Of a stretch of 64,000 nucleotides of DNA, positions 8,975 to 19,493 are shown in pieces; positions within the stretch are counted from its first letter, which is position 1, and each line of letters opens with the position of its first letter. The DNA is from Chryseobacterium gleum (lineage in GTDB: Bacteria; Bacteroidota; Bacteroidia; Flavobacteriales_D; Crocinitomicaceae). A program made the position numbers and the translations under genes. Below the pieces are notes generated by a model. The model saw only the letters and a program-made list of their open reading frames with translations, ran no database searches and was not told the origin of the DNA. Location of the stretch: positions 1-64,000 of the forward strand of contig CAMAPI010000001.1 in the NCBI GenBank assembly GCA_945860065.1, written 5' to 3'.

Positions 8975-10664
8975 AATCCTTTTTCTTATTTGTTGGACAC
9001 TTGTAATTGCTTCATGTGCGAATTTGAAGAAAAAAAAGCAAGTGGAGCACGATGCGGTATACATACATACTTTTCACGAAGGGGTGCGCTTCAAACTCAA
9101 TGGACAAGATCAAGAAGCGATTGATAAGTTTTATGCGTGTTTAGTCATTGATGAAAAGGACGATGCGGCACATTTCGCTTTGGCACAAATTTATTTAGAC
9201 CAAGAGAACATGGACCAAGCAGCCGTTCACACCTTGAAAGCTTCTCAAATTGATCCAAAAAACGAACATTACCAAAGTGAATTGGCGTTCATGTATTTGG
9301 AAGTGAAAAAGTACTCCGAGGCAATCGCTGTGTTCGAAAAACTCCTGAAAAAAACTCCGAATAATCCAACTTTTTATGGAGGTGCAGCCGAGTGCTATGC
9401 AAAACTGGGAGATGTTAAAAAAGGCTTGGATTTATTGAATCGCATGGAAAACAACTTGGGACCCAATCCAGGAATAGCCATTGAGAAATTTATATTACTT
9501 GTTGCCGCTCATCGGGATGAGGAAGCGATCTCGGTTTTGAAATCCGCGAAGAAGAAATTTGAAGGCGAGCCCATGATTATTGCCAATTTGGTGGATTACT
9601 ACTTACAGCACAAACGCTATCAGGAAGGATTCGACTTATTAAAAGAATTGGTTGCCGTGGATCCAAATAACGGAATGGCATTGTTGATGCTTGGGGACAT
9701 GCAAATGCAATCTGGTGACAGCAAAAACGGACTTCAAAACCTCAAGGCAGCGATTAAGGCAGATGGACCAAGCATTGACCAGAAGATGAATATTTTGATG
9801 GCCCTTCAAGGTCAAGAAGTCATGGATCCAGATATGGAGTCATTGGTACTTTATATGCGTAAAAAATACCCTAAGGATGCCAAAGCTCACTCCATTACCG
9901 GAGATTATTATTTCAAAGTCAATCAAATCATCGAAGCACTCGACGCTTACAAATCTGCGGTTCATTGCGATCCGAATGTTTATCCCGTTTGGAATCAAAT
10001 TTTATTGCTTGAATACCAATTTCAACAGTTTGACAGTCTAGCAGTCGATGCGGAGAAATGCATAGGATTTTTCCCAACACAAGCCTTGCCTTATTTTGTT
10101 CTTGGGACTGCATTAAATCAACAAGGCAACTTTCAGAAGGCACTCACTACCTTGGAAACCGGCTTGGATTATGTGCTCAAGGATGCAGACCTAAGAGCAG
10201 AATTTCAAGCTCAAATTGGGGAAGCTCAATTTGGATTGAATCGCAACAAGGAGGGAATTGCTGCCTATGAGTCAGCGAGAAATTTGGCTCCTCAAAATGC
10301 CTTTGTGAAAAACAAGTATGCTTATCGTTTAGCTTTGCATGAATTAGACTTATTGAAAGCTACACAATGCATTGATGAGCTATTGTTGACCTTTCCAAAT
10401 GAGCCAAGTTACCTAGATACAAAAGGCTTTGTATTATTCCAACAGGGAAAATACACCGAAGCAAAATCGTTCTTTGAACGGGCATGTGGAGACCAAGAAA
10501 TAAAAGATAAATCTTGCGCTGAACATTTGGGCGACGTCTTATTTATGTTAGGAAAAAAGGACGAGGCGATGTCCTATTGGCTACGAGCAAAGGAACTAGG
10601 CTCGACAAACAAAGCGCTAAATGAAAAAATCACACAAAAGAAGTATGCAAAACCTGTTTTTTAA
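8967..10664 (+). CDS. TPR-repeat lipoprotein
   Basis: MNKILFLICWTLVIASCANLKKKK lipobox (IASC); many TPR motifs. Internal ATG at 8967 preferred over the ORF-track 8949. Confidence 0.85.
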   Translation: MNKILFLICWTLVIASCANLKKKKQVEHDAVYIHTFHEGVRFKLNGQDQEAIDKFYACLVIDEKDDAAHFALAQIYLDQENMDQAAVHTLKASQIDPKNEHYQSELAFMYLEVKKYSEAIAVFEKLLKKTPNNPTFYGGAAECYAKLGDVKKGLDLLNRMENNLGPNPGIAIEKFILLVAAHRDEEAISVLKSAKKKFEGEPMIIANLVDYYLQHKRYQEGFDLLKELVAVDPNNGMALLMLGDMQMQSGDSKNGLQNLKAAIKADGPSIDQKMNILMALQGQEVMDPDMESLVLYMRKKYPKDAKAHSITGDYYFKVNQIIEALDAYKSAVHCDPNVYPVWNQILLLEYQFQQFDSLAVDAEKCIGFFPTQALPYFVLGTALNQQGNFQKALTTLETGLDYVLKDADLRAEFQAQIGEAQFGLNRNKEGIAAYESARNLAPQNAFVKNKYAYRLALHELDLLKATQCIDELLLTFPNEPSYLDTKGFVLFQQGKYTEAKSFFERACGDQEIKDKSCAEHLGDVLFMLGKKDEAMSYWLRAKELGSTNKALNEKITQKKYAKPVF

Positions 10665-11463
10665 ACTAACCATAGCCTTTAGCTTTATTTGGACCTTGTC
10701 AGCTTGTTCACCCAAGGTTGGAGATGTCTTGGTGAGCGGGGAGAAACTCCCGAAAATTAAAGACAAAGATTTGATTGATAGATTAGATAGTTTGTCGAAA
10801 ATAGAACCTAGAACCTTTTACTCTAAGCTAGACATCAGCTATAAGGATTCGACCATGGACATTTCCATTAAAACCTCTTTAAAGATTATTGCGGATAGCG
10901 CGGTGAGCGCGATTATTACTTATGCCCGTATTCCAATTATGACGGCAATGGTAACGAAAGACACGATTACCGTTGTAAACAAGCGAGAAAAATGTTACAT
11001 CATTCAATCGTTGGATTACCTAAAGACCACCTTCGGCGTGGAGTTCACATATGAAAACATGGAAGAGTTGTTTTTAGGCAAGCCCTTAGACTATAACAGA
11101 GAACAGAAATACTTTGTGGAACATGACCCATATCAATACCAAATTTCCACCCATAAAAAACGCGACAAAAAACGAATGGATCGGCACCCGAAAGAAGACA
11201 TTGTGTTAAATTACACCCTGAGTGATGATGCCAAGTCCCTTCAGCAAACAACGATTGTGAGTCCGAGTGATTCAACGGAAATCACCGTGATTTATGAGCA
11301 ACGTCAAGAAGTGAATGGATTTAATGTTCCTAAAGTGGTTCATTTACACATTAAATCCAAAAAGAAAGGGATTTACATCAAAATGGAGTACGAAAAAGTG
11401 GAGATAAATGAGCCGCAAGAGTTAATAATTGTCATACCAGAGAAATATGAAAAATGTAAGTAG
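10645..11463 (+). CDS. DUF4292-like lipoprotein
   Basis: MQNLFFKLTIAFSFIWTLSACSPKVG lipobox; resembles DUF4292 proteins from this conserved neighbourhood; alternative ATG at 10621. Confidence 0.7.
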   Translation: MQNLFFKLTIAFSFIWTLSACSPKVGDVLVSGEKLPKIKDKDLIDRLDSLSKIEPRTFYSKLDISYKDSTMDISIKTSLKIIADSAVSAIITYARIPIMTAMVTKDTITVVNKREKCYIIQSLDYLKTTFGVEFTYENMEELFLGKPLDYNREQKYFVEHDPYQYQISTHKKRDKKRMDRHPKEDIVLNYTLSDDAKSLQQTTIVSPSDSTEITVIYEQRQEVNGFNVPKVVHLHIKSKKKGIYIKMEYEKVEINEPQELIIVIPEKYEKCK

Positions 11464-12799
11464 CCTTCTGTTTTTCCTCTTCTTTTTCAGCCTGTCTTAT
11501 GGACAGTCAAGTCAAGAAAAACTGAAAAAAGAACAACAAAAACTGGAAAAACGTATTTCCAATACACGGGCATTGTTGTCCAAAGTGAAGTCCAATTCAC
11601 AAGCTTCTTTGAACGAAATCCGCTTGATTGAAAATCAAATCAAAAGCCGAGAAGCGTTGGTTCGAATTTTTGATAATCAAGTGCGCATGGCTGAGATTAA
11701 AATGGTCGAGAAAAAACAAGAGGTGAAACGCTTGAAAAACAGACTGAGCGACTTAAAACGACAATATAAAAAGATGGTGCTCTATGCGTATAAGCACCGT
11801 AGCAGTTATGGACGAGTGATGTACTTGTTGTCTGCGGATAACTACAACGAAGCAATGAAACGAAACCGGTATTTGAAAAAAGTTGCGGGAGTTCAGAAAA
11901 AACAAGCGGCTTTGATTAGGCAACATCAAGCGTTAATTGCGGAGGAAATAACAAATATTTCTTTGGAAAAGGATTCCAAAGTATTGGCGCTTGAGGAGAA
12001 AAAACAAGAACGCGAACTGATTACCAAGGATAAAACGAAGAAAGAAAAATCATACGAGAAGTTTAAAAAAGAGGAGCAGAATTTATTGACACAGCTAAAA
12101 GCAGACGAGCGTAAAAAAGCGGAAATTAAGCAACGACTTGACTCGGAACTGCGACAAGAAATTGCTCGGGAACAAGCGCGTCAACGGGAACGGGACAAAG
12201 CACGTCAAGAAGAAGAAAAACGACTCGCAAATGCGGGAACTACAGCTCCAAAGGCTTCAACTGGTTCAGGCACTAAACCGCAAGAGTCACCTAAAACAAC
12301 ACCAAAAACAAGTGCTGTTGAGCCTACGAGACCAAATGCAGTAACTTACACAGAATCGACAGAAGGTTCAGCTGTTGGAAAAAGTTTTGAAGTAAACCGC
12401 GGACGTTTACCGTGGCCAGTGGAAAAAGGAAGTATTACAGAACGCTTTGGAACCAACCCGCATCCAACGTTGGCGGGTGTTGTAACAAATAACAATGGAA
12501 TCGACATTACTTGTCCGAAATATGCGCGAGTTCGATCGATTTTTGAAGGGGAAGTAACGAGCGTTTTCTCAATTAATGGTGCAGGGAAGTTTGTTGTCAT
12601 TAAGCACGGAGCGTATCGAACGGTTTATGGAAACATGCAAGAAACGTATGTAAGTGTTGGGTCAAAAGTATCTTCCAAACAAGCTATCGGAAGTTTATTG
12701 GCGGATGACAGCGGTGTTTCTGTTTGTCACTTTGAAATTCACTCTGTTGCTGGTGGATTGACCAAAAGTTTAAATCCATCACTCTGGATCGGACGCTAA
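11447..12799 (+). CDS. EnvC-like murein hydrolase activator (coiled coil + degenerate M23/LytM domain)
   Basis: Signal peptide, long coiled coil, C-terminal GIDITCPKYARVRSIFEGEVTSVF...HGAYRTVYGNM...CHFEIH...NPSLWI. Confidence 0.85.
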   Translation: MKNVSSLLFFLFFFSLSYGQSSQEKLKKEQQKLEKRISNTRALLSKVKSNSQASLNEIRLIENQIKSREALVRIFDNQVRMAEIKMVEKKQEVKRLKNRLSDLKRQYKKMVLYAYKHRSSYGRVMYLLSADNYNEAMKRNRYLKKVAGVQKKQAALIRQHQALIAEEITNISLEKDSKVLALEEKKQERELITKDKTKKEKSYEKFKKEEQNLLTQLKADERKKAEIKQRLDSELRQEIAREQARQRERDKARQEEEKRLANAGTTAPKASTGSGTKPQESPKTTPKTSAVEPTRPNAVTYTESTEGSAVGKSFEVNRGRLPWPVEKGSITERFGTNPHPTLAGVVTNNNGIDITCPKYARVRSIFEGEVTSVFSINGAGKFVVIKHGAYRTVYGNMQETYVSVGSKVSSKQAIGSLLADDSGVSVCHFEIHSVAGGLTKSLNPSLWIGR

Positions 12800-14209
12800 C
12801 TTTTTTTGTTGAAGTCCGAGGGCAATAATCATCGCGCACATCCCAAAAATCGGCACGGCCGCCTTATCCGTATCAAGGAAATTATTCAATAAGGCATGGA
12901 TGAAATAGGTAGACAAGGCCATGATCATACTCAAAATCAGAATTCTTGTCCCTGAATCTGATAATGGAATCCGGTTGTATACCATGATACTGGTGTAAAA
13001 AATAGTCGCTACAATTCCTAAGAAGGAGAGTAATCCGATGAGTCCCATTTCTGCTAACGCACCAAGGAACTCGCTGTGCGCATTTCCCATGTCACCAAAA
13101 TTGGTGGAAATAATCGTTAGATTCTGTGGTTCTTGAAAGGGCGCGTATTCAAAGGCGTAGGTTCCAGGTCCATAACCAAAAATCGGTCTTTTTTCAAACA
13201 TCGCAAGGGCGCAACTCCAACGATTGATACGTTCCAAGTTGGAGGCATCCGTGGAAATATTCGTTGCACTTTGCAAACGCTCATCAAACGATTCGGTCGT
13301 ATGATCCTGTTTATTGCGAGACAATTCCATTTGAATGGAATCCCATTTGAATAAAAGTACTAGTAAAACGATGGCAGCAATTCCAGCTAGGGGTTTCCAG
13401 TTGACTTTGTAATAGATTAACCCGCCGATGAACACACACCCAAAAACACTGAGCCAAGCAGCACGCGTATAGGAAAAATATAATCCGGCAAGAATGAGTA
13501 CAATCATCGAAATGATTACAGCTTGGATTAACGGCGCATGTTTTTTATAAAAGTATAATCCAAAAACGAGCGGAACATTTAAGGCAATGATGGCGCCATA
13601 AATCGTGTGATCCTTGAAAAATGGTGACATCACCCAATGACTTTCCTTTTCTCCAAATCCATACATCGCGTGATGTGTAATGGTGTAAATCACCACCATA
13701 CACGAAGAGGTAATGAACAACCAAATAAAGGCAATTCTATTTTTTTCCTTCTGAAAAAAGTGGATACCAAAAAACAAAACGGGCACAATAAACCAAAGTT
13801 TTGCCATTAGAAATTTAAAAGATACGATCGGATGCGAGCTCGTAATGGAGCTAATGAATATCCATATCAGAAAAATTCCAACGGAAAATAAGATGGGTTC
13901 ACGCCATAGATTTTTCGGCATAAATGGACGGTACAGCTGGATGGCAGATAACCAAAGCATTAATCCAAATAACAAGGGTTCACTCGGAATGAAAAGTCCA
14001 AAACTGGAATTAAATTCCTCGATATTGATAGATAACGGAGTGAAAAAGGCAATGGCGATAAACAGTTTTTCCGTTTGAAAAACAGCGAAGTAAATGGCTA
14101 ATAATCCAGCAGGAAAAAGACTAAGATATGCTTGATCTTCCCAAATTAATAATCCAAAGACAAGGGATAATAGAAAACCAACAATGCTGTAAATAACCGT
14201 TTTTTTCAA
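12779..14209 (-). CDS. O-antigen ligase/polymerase (Wzy/WaaL-like) membrane protein
   Basis: Multiple TM helices; periplasmic RINRWSCALAMFEKRPIFGYGPGTYAFEYAPF...NAHSEFLGALAEMGLIGLLSFLG signature. Confidence 0.85.
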   Translation of the reverse strand: MKKTVIYSIVGFLLSLVFGLLIWEDQAYLSLFPAGLLAIYFAVFQTEKLFIAIAFFTPLSINIEEFNSSFGLFIPSEPLLFGLMLWLSAIQLYRPFMPKNLWREPILFSVGIFLIWIFISSITSSHPIVSFKFLMAKLWFIVPVLFFGIHFFQKEKNRIAFIWLFITSSCMVVIYTITHHAMYGFGEKESHWVMSPFFKDHTIYGAIIALNVPLVFGLYFYKKHAPLIQAVIISMIVLILAGLYFSYTRAAWLSVFGCVFIGGLIYYKVNWKPLAGIAAIVLLVLLFKWDSIQMELSRNKQDHTTESFDERLQSATNISTDASNLERINRWSCALAMFEKRPIFGYGPGTYAFEYAPFQEPQNLTIISTNFGDMGNAHSEFLGALAEMGLIGLLSFLGIVATIFYTSIMVYNRIPLSDSGTRILILSMIMALSTYFIHALLNNFLDTDKAAVPIFGMCAMIIALGLQQKKLASDPE

Positions 14210-14213
14210 GATC

Positions 14214-15206
14214 TTAAGCTTCGTTCAATTTTAGCTCTTTGATGCGTTGTTGAATGAGTAAGAAGAACAATCCGAAAATGAATCCACCAATAGTAGAAAC
14301 GAGCACGATGATCATGCGCTTCGGTTTTTCTTTACGATCAGCAACGACGGCTTTTTCCACGACAAATTTGTGATTGAATTTCGCGTTCGCATCCGATTCC
14401 GCTTGTTCATAGGATACACGGAAATCTTCAATTTTCACAATTTTTTCATTGCGTTGGTATTCCAATCCATCATAAACGGAACCATACTTCGAGTTGATAT
14501 CGAGTTTACGCTGAATTTCTGTTTTTTCTGCTGGACTCTTTGAGTCCACTAAAGCTTGGTAAAGTGTCGCGCGTACGTCGTTTGGTAAGACACCCAATTG
14601 CGCTAAATCTTCTAATTGTTTCAACAGGGAATCACGTTCGTGTTCCATTTGTTTTTTCTTTCTGAGGTTGATTTCAAATGCTGGAATGGTACGTTCGCGA
14701 ATCATCTCATTTTTAACGGTATCGATTAAATCAACGATATCATTGGCCATGGCAGCTGCTTTCTTTGGGTTTTTATCTAATACATCAATTTGAATGGAAC
14801 CAAAACGCGTGCGATTGAAGGAAAAGTTTCCGTAATACGCTTTATTTAACTTATAATATTTATTCGGATCGTTTTCTGAAATCTCATAATCTGCTAACAA
14901 ATCGTATTTTTTAACAATTCGGTCCTTAATTCTAGAGGATTGTAAAATCTGAACCAACTGTTCCGCTTGTTCTTCTTCACCAAAGTCCATGGCGGCTGCT
15001 TTCACGTTGCGCTGCGCATCGAAGGAAACATTACCTGATGCCGCAGGGAAAACAATCGCAGAGGATAAATAAAGGGGTGTAATGAGAAAAGATACGATGA
15101 TGGAACCAATGGCCGCAATCGCTGTAATGATTAAAATCGGCTTTTTACTTTTCCAAATGAATTGGATTAAGCCCATACGTTCGTCTTGTAAGTTTATCTG
15201 TGTCAT
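14214..15206 (-). CDS. Wzz-type polysaccharide chain-length determinant
   Basis: TM - coiled-coil periplasmic domain - TM; LYLSSAIVFPA; C-terminal KEKPKRMIIVLVSTIGGFIFGLFFLLI. Confidence 0.83.
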   Translation of the reverse strand: MTQINLQDERMGLIQFIWKSKKPILIITAIAAIGSIIVSFLITPLYLSSAIVFPAASGNVSFDAQRNVKAAAMDFGEEEQAEQLVQILQSSRIKDRIVKKYDLLADYEISENDPNKYYKLNKAYYGNFSFNRTRFGSIQIDVLDKNPKKAAAMANDIVDLIDTVKNEMIRERTIPAFEINLRKKKQMEHERDSLLKQLEDLAQLGVLPNDVRATLYQALVDSKSPAEKTEIQRKLDINSKYGSVYDGLEYQRNEKIVKIEDFRVSYEQAESDANAKFNHKFVVEKAVVADRKEKPKRMIIVLVSTIGGFIFGLFFLLIQQRIKELKLNEA

Positions 15207-15221
15207 ATCAATTTGTCCCCG

Positions 15222-15229
15222 CGAAGTTA
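15222..15229 (-). promoter_or_regulatory. -7-like element TAACTTCG for the Wzz-like gene
   Basis: Reverse-strand near-match to TAnnTTTG, 15 nt upstream of the start. Confidence 0.35.
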
Positions 15230-15282
15230 TGATTTTTGCCGCAAGCTATGACAATAACTCCGAAATTCAAAAAATATTTGAT

Positions 15283-16761
15283 TTAAGACTGACTTAAAAA
15301 TTGATTTTTTATTGGTTTTAGCTCTATGAATTTAAAGACAAGCATTAAAATGAAACCAAGTAAAAATTCTAGTGTTATCTCAAATAACAAAGTGAGTGGC
15401 TCATCACCGATAATATTCCGATCTATCGCGTTAAAGAAAACGAATTGTAAAATGGACAAACCACCAATGAAGCAAATGATATATCCGATCCATTTGAATA
15501 TGTGTTTTAAACCAATGTGTAGTTTGAATAGACGCACACACAAAATAAATTGTGTCAATGCCATGATCAGCTGGGTAACAAAAGCGGTAAATCCAGCGCC
15601 AGCCGCACCATATTTTGGAATGAGCAATACGTTAAGACTCACATTAATCAAAACACCGATGGCAGAAATGATGTTGAGTTCTTTTAAATTTCCATGAGCT
15701 GTCAAAAGAGTGCCAAAAACAAAATTCATGGAAATTCCTATGAAACTCAGCATTAACCAGTAAAATGGATTGATCGATTGCGTATCCGACGTGTATAGTA
15801 GTTGGAAGATGCTTTCTGCATGAAGGATGACAATAAATACAACCACAAGAACTCCACTCATTAGGAAATTTGCGGATAGGACAACTAATTCACGTACTTT
15901 TTGCATGGAATCATGAAGCACATTAGAAAACATGGGAAATAATAATCCTGCGAAGATCATTCCAAACATGTAAAGGGCATCAAGTAGTCGAAATCCCTTT
16001 GCGTAAATCCCTGCCTCTATATTGCCATTCGCTCCTAATTGGTGCAAAAGAATCCCATCAATCCGTGTGTAAATTGACATGAGAATGATGAGTAAAGCAA
16101 AGGGCAAACTTTTTTGAAGAACGGATGTAAAATGACGCAAATCAATGTCCCAGCGAATCTTCCCAACTAGTCTTTTAAAGAAAATGAACGCCAACACAAA
16201 CGTGAGGAAATAACCGAAAGTTTGCAATTGAACAAATAAAGGAATGGTCATTTGATAACCAATAGGTAAAAATAACACCGATCCTGCAGTAATAATCAGA
16301 ATAATTCGATCAAAGACGGAGAAAAATGAATCGAGTTTGTAGCGTTGTAAGCCGGAAAAAAAACCCCTGAAATAGGCAATGAAAACAATGAACAATTGAT
16401 TTAATCCTAGAAAGAACAGCATTTTCATGGCAACAGAGTCATAGCCTAATAAAAAGGCTGCTGAAAAGAGAATCCCGATGTAAAATAGAAATAATACAAG
16501 TCGTAGGATAAGAATGCTACTGATTTGAGATTTAGCTTCTTCTTGGTTTTTCGCTACTGTTTTAATGACGTAATTATTAATCCCCAAATCCATCAGGATA
16601 TTGAGAATTAACGACAAACTTAATAGGGAAAAATACAATCCATAATTGTCGAGTCCAACAACATTTTGAACCTGAGCATCAATGCCAAATATGGCAATAG
16701 GCTTGATCAATAAATTGAGCAGAAGCGAAAACAGTAAGTTAGAAAAAAAAATACGATGCAT
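15283..16761 (-). CDS. Wzx-like polysaccharide flippase (MATE/MOP superfamily)
   Basis: ~12-14 TM segments; N-terminal NLLIKPIAIFGIDAQVQNVVGLDNYGLYFSLLSLSLILNILMDLGINNYVIKTVAKN. Confidence 0.85.
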   Translation of the reverse strand: MHRIFFSNLLFSLLLNLLIKPIAIFGIDAQVQNVVGLDNYGLYFSLLSLSLILNILMDLGINNYVIKTVAKNQEEAKSQISSILILRLVLFLFYIGILFSAAFLLGYDSVAMKMLFFLGLNQLFIVFIAYFRGFFSGLQRYKLDSFFSVFDRIILIITAGSVLFLPIGYQMTIPLFVQLQTFGYFLTFVLAFIFFKRLVGKIRWDIDLRHFTSVLQKSLPFALLIILMSIYTRIDGILLHQLGANGNIEAGIYAKGFRLLDALYMFGMIFAGLLFPMFSNVLHDSMQKVRELVVLSANFLMSGVLVVVFIVILHAESIFQLLYTSDTQSINPFYWLMLSFIGISMNFVFGTLLTAHGNLKELNIISAIGVLINVSLNVLLIPKYGAAGAGFTAFVTQLIMALTQFILCVRLFKLHIGLKHIFKWIGYIICFIGGLSILQFVFFNAIDRNIIGDEPLTLLFEITLEFLLGFILMLVFKFIELKPIKNQFLSQS

Positions 16762-16794
16762 ATCGTTAGTCCTGTTTTTCTATGGCACAGAAAC

Positions 16795-19491
16795 TTAACG
16801 AATTAAGTTGACCGTACCAGTAACAACTACGCGCTCATCCAAATCTGGATTTTTGAAAAGAATGCGGTACGTATAAACTCCTTCTTGCGCATCTAATCCT
16901 TCTTCACCTACTGAGCCATCCCAACCAAACAATACATTTCGTGTTTCAAAGAGCACTTCACCCCAGCGGTTATAAATCTGCATTTCAAAGTTGGAAGGAT
17001 CATAACCAGAATAGAATATTGGTAAGAATACCTGATTGTTTTGATCTCCATCCGGCGTGAAACTATTTGGGATGTAATAAAGCTCGTTGTATTGGTATCC
17101 AATCGAAAAGGACATGCTATCCAAACAGTTGAGGGCTGTTAATGCGATTAAGTTGATGGTATAACCATTCATTGTACTTTGGAAAATATGCGAAGGCTCT
17201 ACTTCGGTAGACATTTGTCCGTCTCCGAAATTCCATATATAATTTGTTGCTCCAGTGGATAAATTGCTGAATTGAACATATTGTGCCTCATTCGTGAAAA
17301 TACTTATAGGTGATTCGAAATCGGCATTTGGTAAGTCTTCCACATAAATGTAATTAGCCATTGAGTTGGAAGCAAAACAACCATTCACCGTTGTAGCCGC
17401 AAGTGTAACATCAAATGTTCCTCCTGTTGGGAAAAGAATCGTAGTGGACGAACCAGTTCCAGTTAAGGCATTGCTTGTCGACCAATTGTAAGTTGCATTC
17501 GTTTGATCTGTCGCCGTAAACGTCACGCCAAGTGGCGCACATCCTTCCACAATGTTTGAACTAAATGTCACGATTGGTAACGGATTCACCGTCACTGTTC
17601 CACTTGCTGGTAAACTTGGACAATTCAATAAAGTGTAAATAACGGTTAGCGTAGTATCTACTAATGGACTCAAGGTCTGACTTGCCCCACCAACTAAATT
17701 CAACGGCCCCCATGTATAACTTCCTCCGGTAAGATTCGGAGTGGCTGTAAGCGTTACATTGTCCCCTTCACAGATCGTTGCACTTGACAAGGTAACAACA
17801 GGAATTGGATTTACCGTCACAATCGCATTGACACTTGGGCTCGTACAATTGTTCAAGGTATAAGCTACTGAATACGTAGTCGTAGTTCCTGGACTCACTT
17901 GAATGGAAGCTGTGGTTTCCCCCGTTGACCATAAATAGGTTCCGTTTGGTAAATTCGCACTTGCATTTAGCGTGGCAACTGAACCAAAACAAATCGTCGT
18001 ATTCGAAGTTGCTGCAACAGGAATAGGATTTACTAAAACTGTTGAACTTGCCGTATCAGTACATCCTTGTAAATTGTAAATCACGGTGTAAGTCGAAGTT
18101 GTATTTGGTGTTACCGTTATGGAATTCCCTGTTGATGGCAAAGGCGACCAAGCATATGTTCCTCCGATTAAATCAACGCTACTTGTTAAGGTAGTTGTAG
18201 AACCAATACAAATGGTATCATTGGCAACTGTTACAATTGGATTCGGTTTAACTATGATATCCGCAGAGACACTCGGAGCAACACAGCCGCTGGCACTTGT
18301 ATAGACCACAGAATATGTTGTACTCGTTGTAGGAGCGGCACTTAAGGAAGCGGTAGTTGCTCCTGTAGACCATAAGTATGTACCACCGGCAGAAATATTT
18401 GAAACGAACAATGTTCCTGTTTGACCAAGACAAATACTGTCATTCACTACTTGCGGTTGAGGAGTGGCTTCAACGGATACTAAAACGGTACTTGTACTTG
18501 TACAGCCATTTACGTTGTATTGAACAGAGTATGTGGTACTTGTCGTTGGATTGACAGACAAAGTTGACCCACTACCTAAAATATTTCCACCTAATGACCA
18601 TGTCCATGTTCCGCCTGCTGTCGATGAACTTGCACTTAATGTTCCTGATCCGCCTTGACAAATCGTAATAGGAGGAACGGTAATCGTTGGTCCAGGATTG
18701 ACAACAACTGCCGTTGTGCCATTCGCTACGCCACAATTTGGGATCGTTACAACTACGGTGTAATTTCCAGCAGCTGCTAACGTTGGTGCGGCAATTGTCG
18801 GATTTTGAATCAAAGAAGTAAATCCGTTTGGACCTGACCAAGCATAGGTGTAAGCCCCCGCCGGATTTGCCGTGGTGGTTAAATTCAATGGTTGTCCAGC
18901 ACAAATCGGACTATTTGAACCTGCTGTAATCGTAGGTGTTAGACAACAGTTGATGTACATCTGAATACGTCCGATGTTGTAATTAACCTCAGACCAGATA
19001 TTTGCCATTGCTGCGCCTGTTCCCGCAGGACATGACTGCATTCCACTGCGTTGTAAAGTCGTATTGAATCCGTTAATGCTTGTGACAAAATTAGCCGGAC
19101 CATAACTGTTCACACAGTTTGCTCCACGAGCACCATACACACCGATGATATCGCCAGATGCAACGGGAATGTTACACGGAACAACTCCTGTAGCTGGGGC
19201 ATTTGTAATGGTAAATAATTGAATAAAACTATTGGTTGTTCCTGCAAATGCCGGAGGTGGACCAGCCGTAAATCTAACGACACGTATGGTTTGAGTACCT
19301 GCCGCATTTGCATCAGGCGGAACGTACAAACCACAAATGGTAAAAGTTGTAGGAGCTGTAAAATGATAGCCTCGAATCATGCTGGTGAATGTTGTCACTT
19401 GTCCACCAACGCTAATTGGTGTGCCTTGGGAAAAGACAGGTGTCATGCTCCAAAGGATAATGCTGAGTAATACTAGTTGTTTTAATTTCAC
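16795..19491 (-). CDS. Secreted Ig/PKD-like repeat protein with type-B T9SS (gliding motility-associated) C-terminal domain
   Basis: Signal peptide; about six ICxG...GC Ig-like repeats, two PKD-like domains, C-terminal YYIPNSFTPDGDQNNQVFLPIF...NRWGEVLFET...GWDG...GVYTYRI...GTVNLIR. Confidence 0.88.
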   Translation of the reverse strand: MKLKQLVLLSIILWSMTPVFSQGTPISVGGQVTTFTSMIRGYHFTAPTTFTICGLYVPPDANAAGTQTIRVVRFTAGPPPAFAGTTNSFIQLFTITNAPATGVVPCNIPVASGDIIGVYGARGANCVNSYGPANFVTSINGFNTTLQRSGMQSCPAGTGAAMANIWSEVNYNIGRIQMYINCCLTPTITAGSNSPICAGQPLNLTTTANPAGAYTYAWSGPNGFTSLIQNPTIAAPTLAAAGNYTVVVTIPNCGVANGTTAVVVNPGPTITVPPITICQGGSGTLSASSSTAGGTWTWSLGGNILGSGSTLSVNPTTSTTYSVQYNVNGCTSTSTVLVSVEATPQPQVVNDSICLGQTGTLFVSNISAGGTYLWSTGATTASLSAAPTTSTTYSVVYTSASGCVAPSVSADIIVKPNPIVTVANDTICIGSTTTLTSSVDLIGGTYAWSPLPSTGNSITVTPNTTSTYTVIYNLQGCTDTASSTVLVNPIPVAATSNTTICFGSVATLNASANLPNGTYLWSTGETTASIQVSPGTTTTYSVAYTLNNCTSPSVNAIVTVNPIPVVTLSSATICEGDNVTLTATPNLTGGSYTWGPLNLVGGASQTLSPLVDTTLTVIYTLLNCPSLPASGTVTVNPLPIVTFSSNIVEGCAPLGVTFTATDQTNATYNWSTSNALTGTGSSTTILFPTGGTFDVTLAATTVNGCFASNSMANYIYVEDLPNADFESPISIFTNEAQYVQFSNLSTGATNYIWNFGDGQMSTEVEPSHIFQSTMNGYTINLIALTALNCLDSMSFSIGYQYNELYYIPNSFTPDGDQNNQVFLPIFYSGYDPSNFEMQIYNRWGEVLFETRNVLFGWDGSVGEEGLDAQEGVYTYRILFKNPDLDERVVVTGTVNLIR

Positions 19492-19493
19492 TT

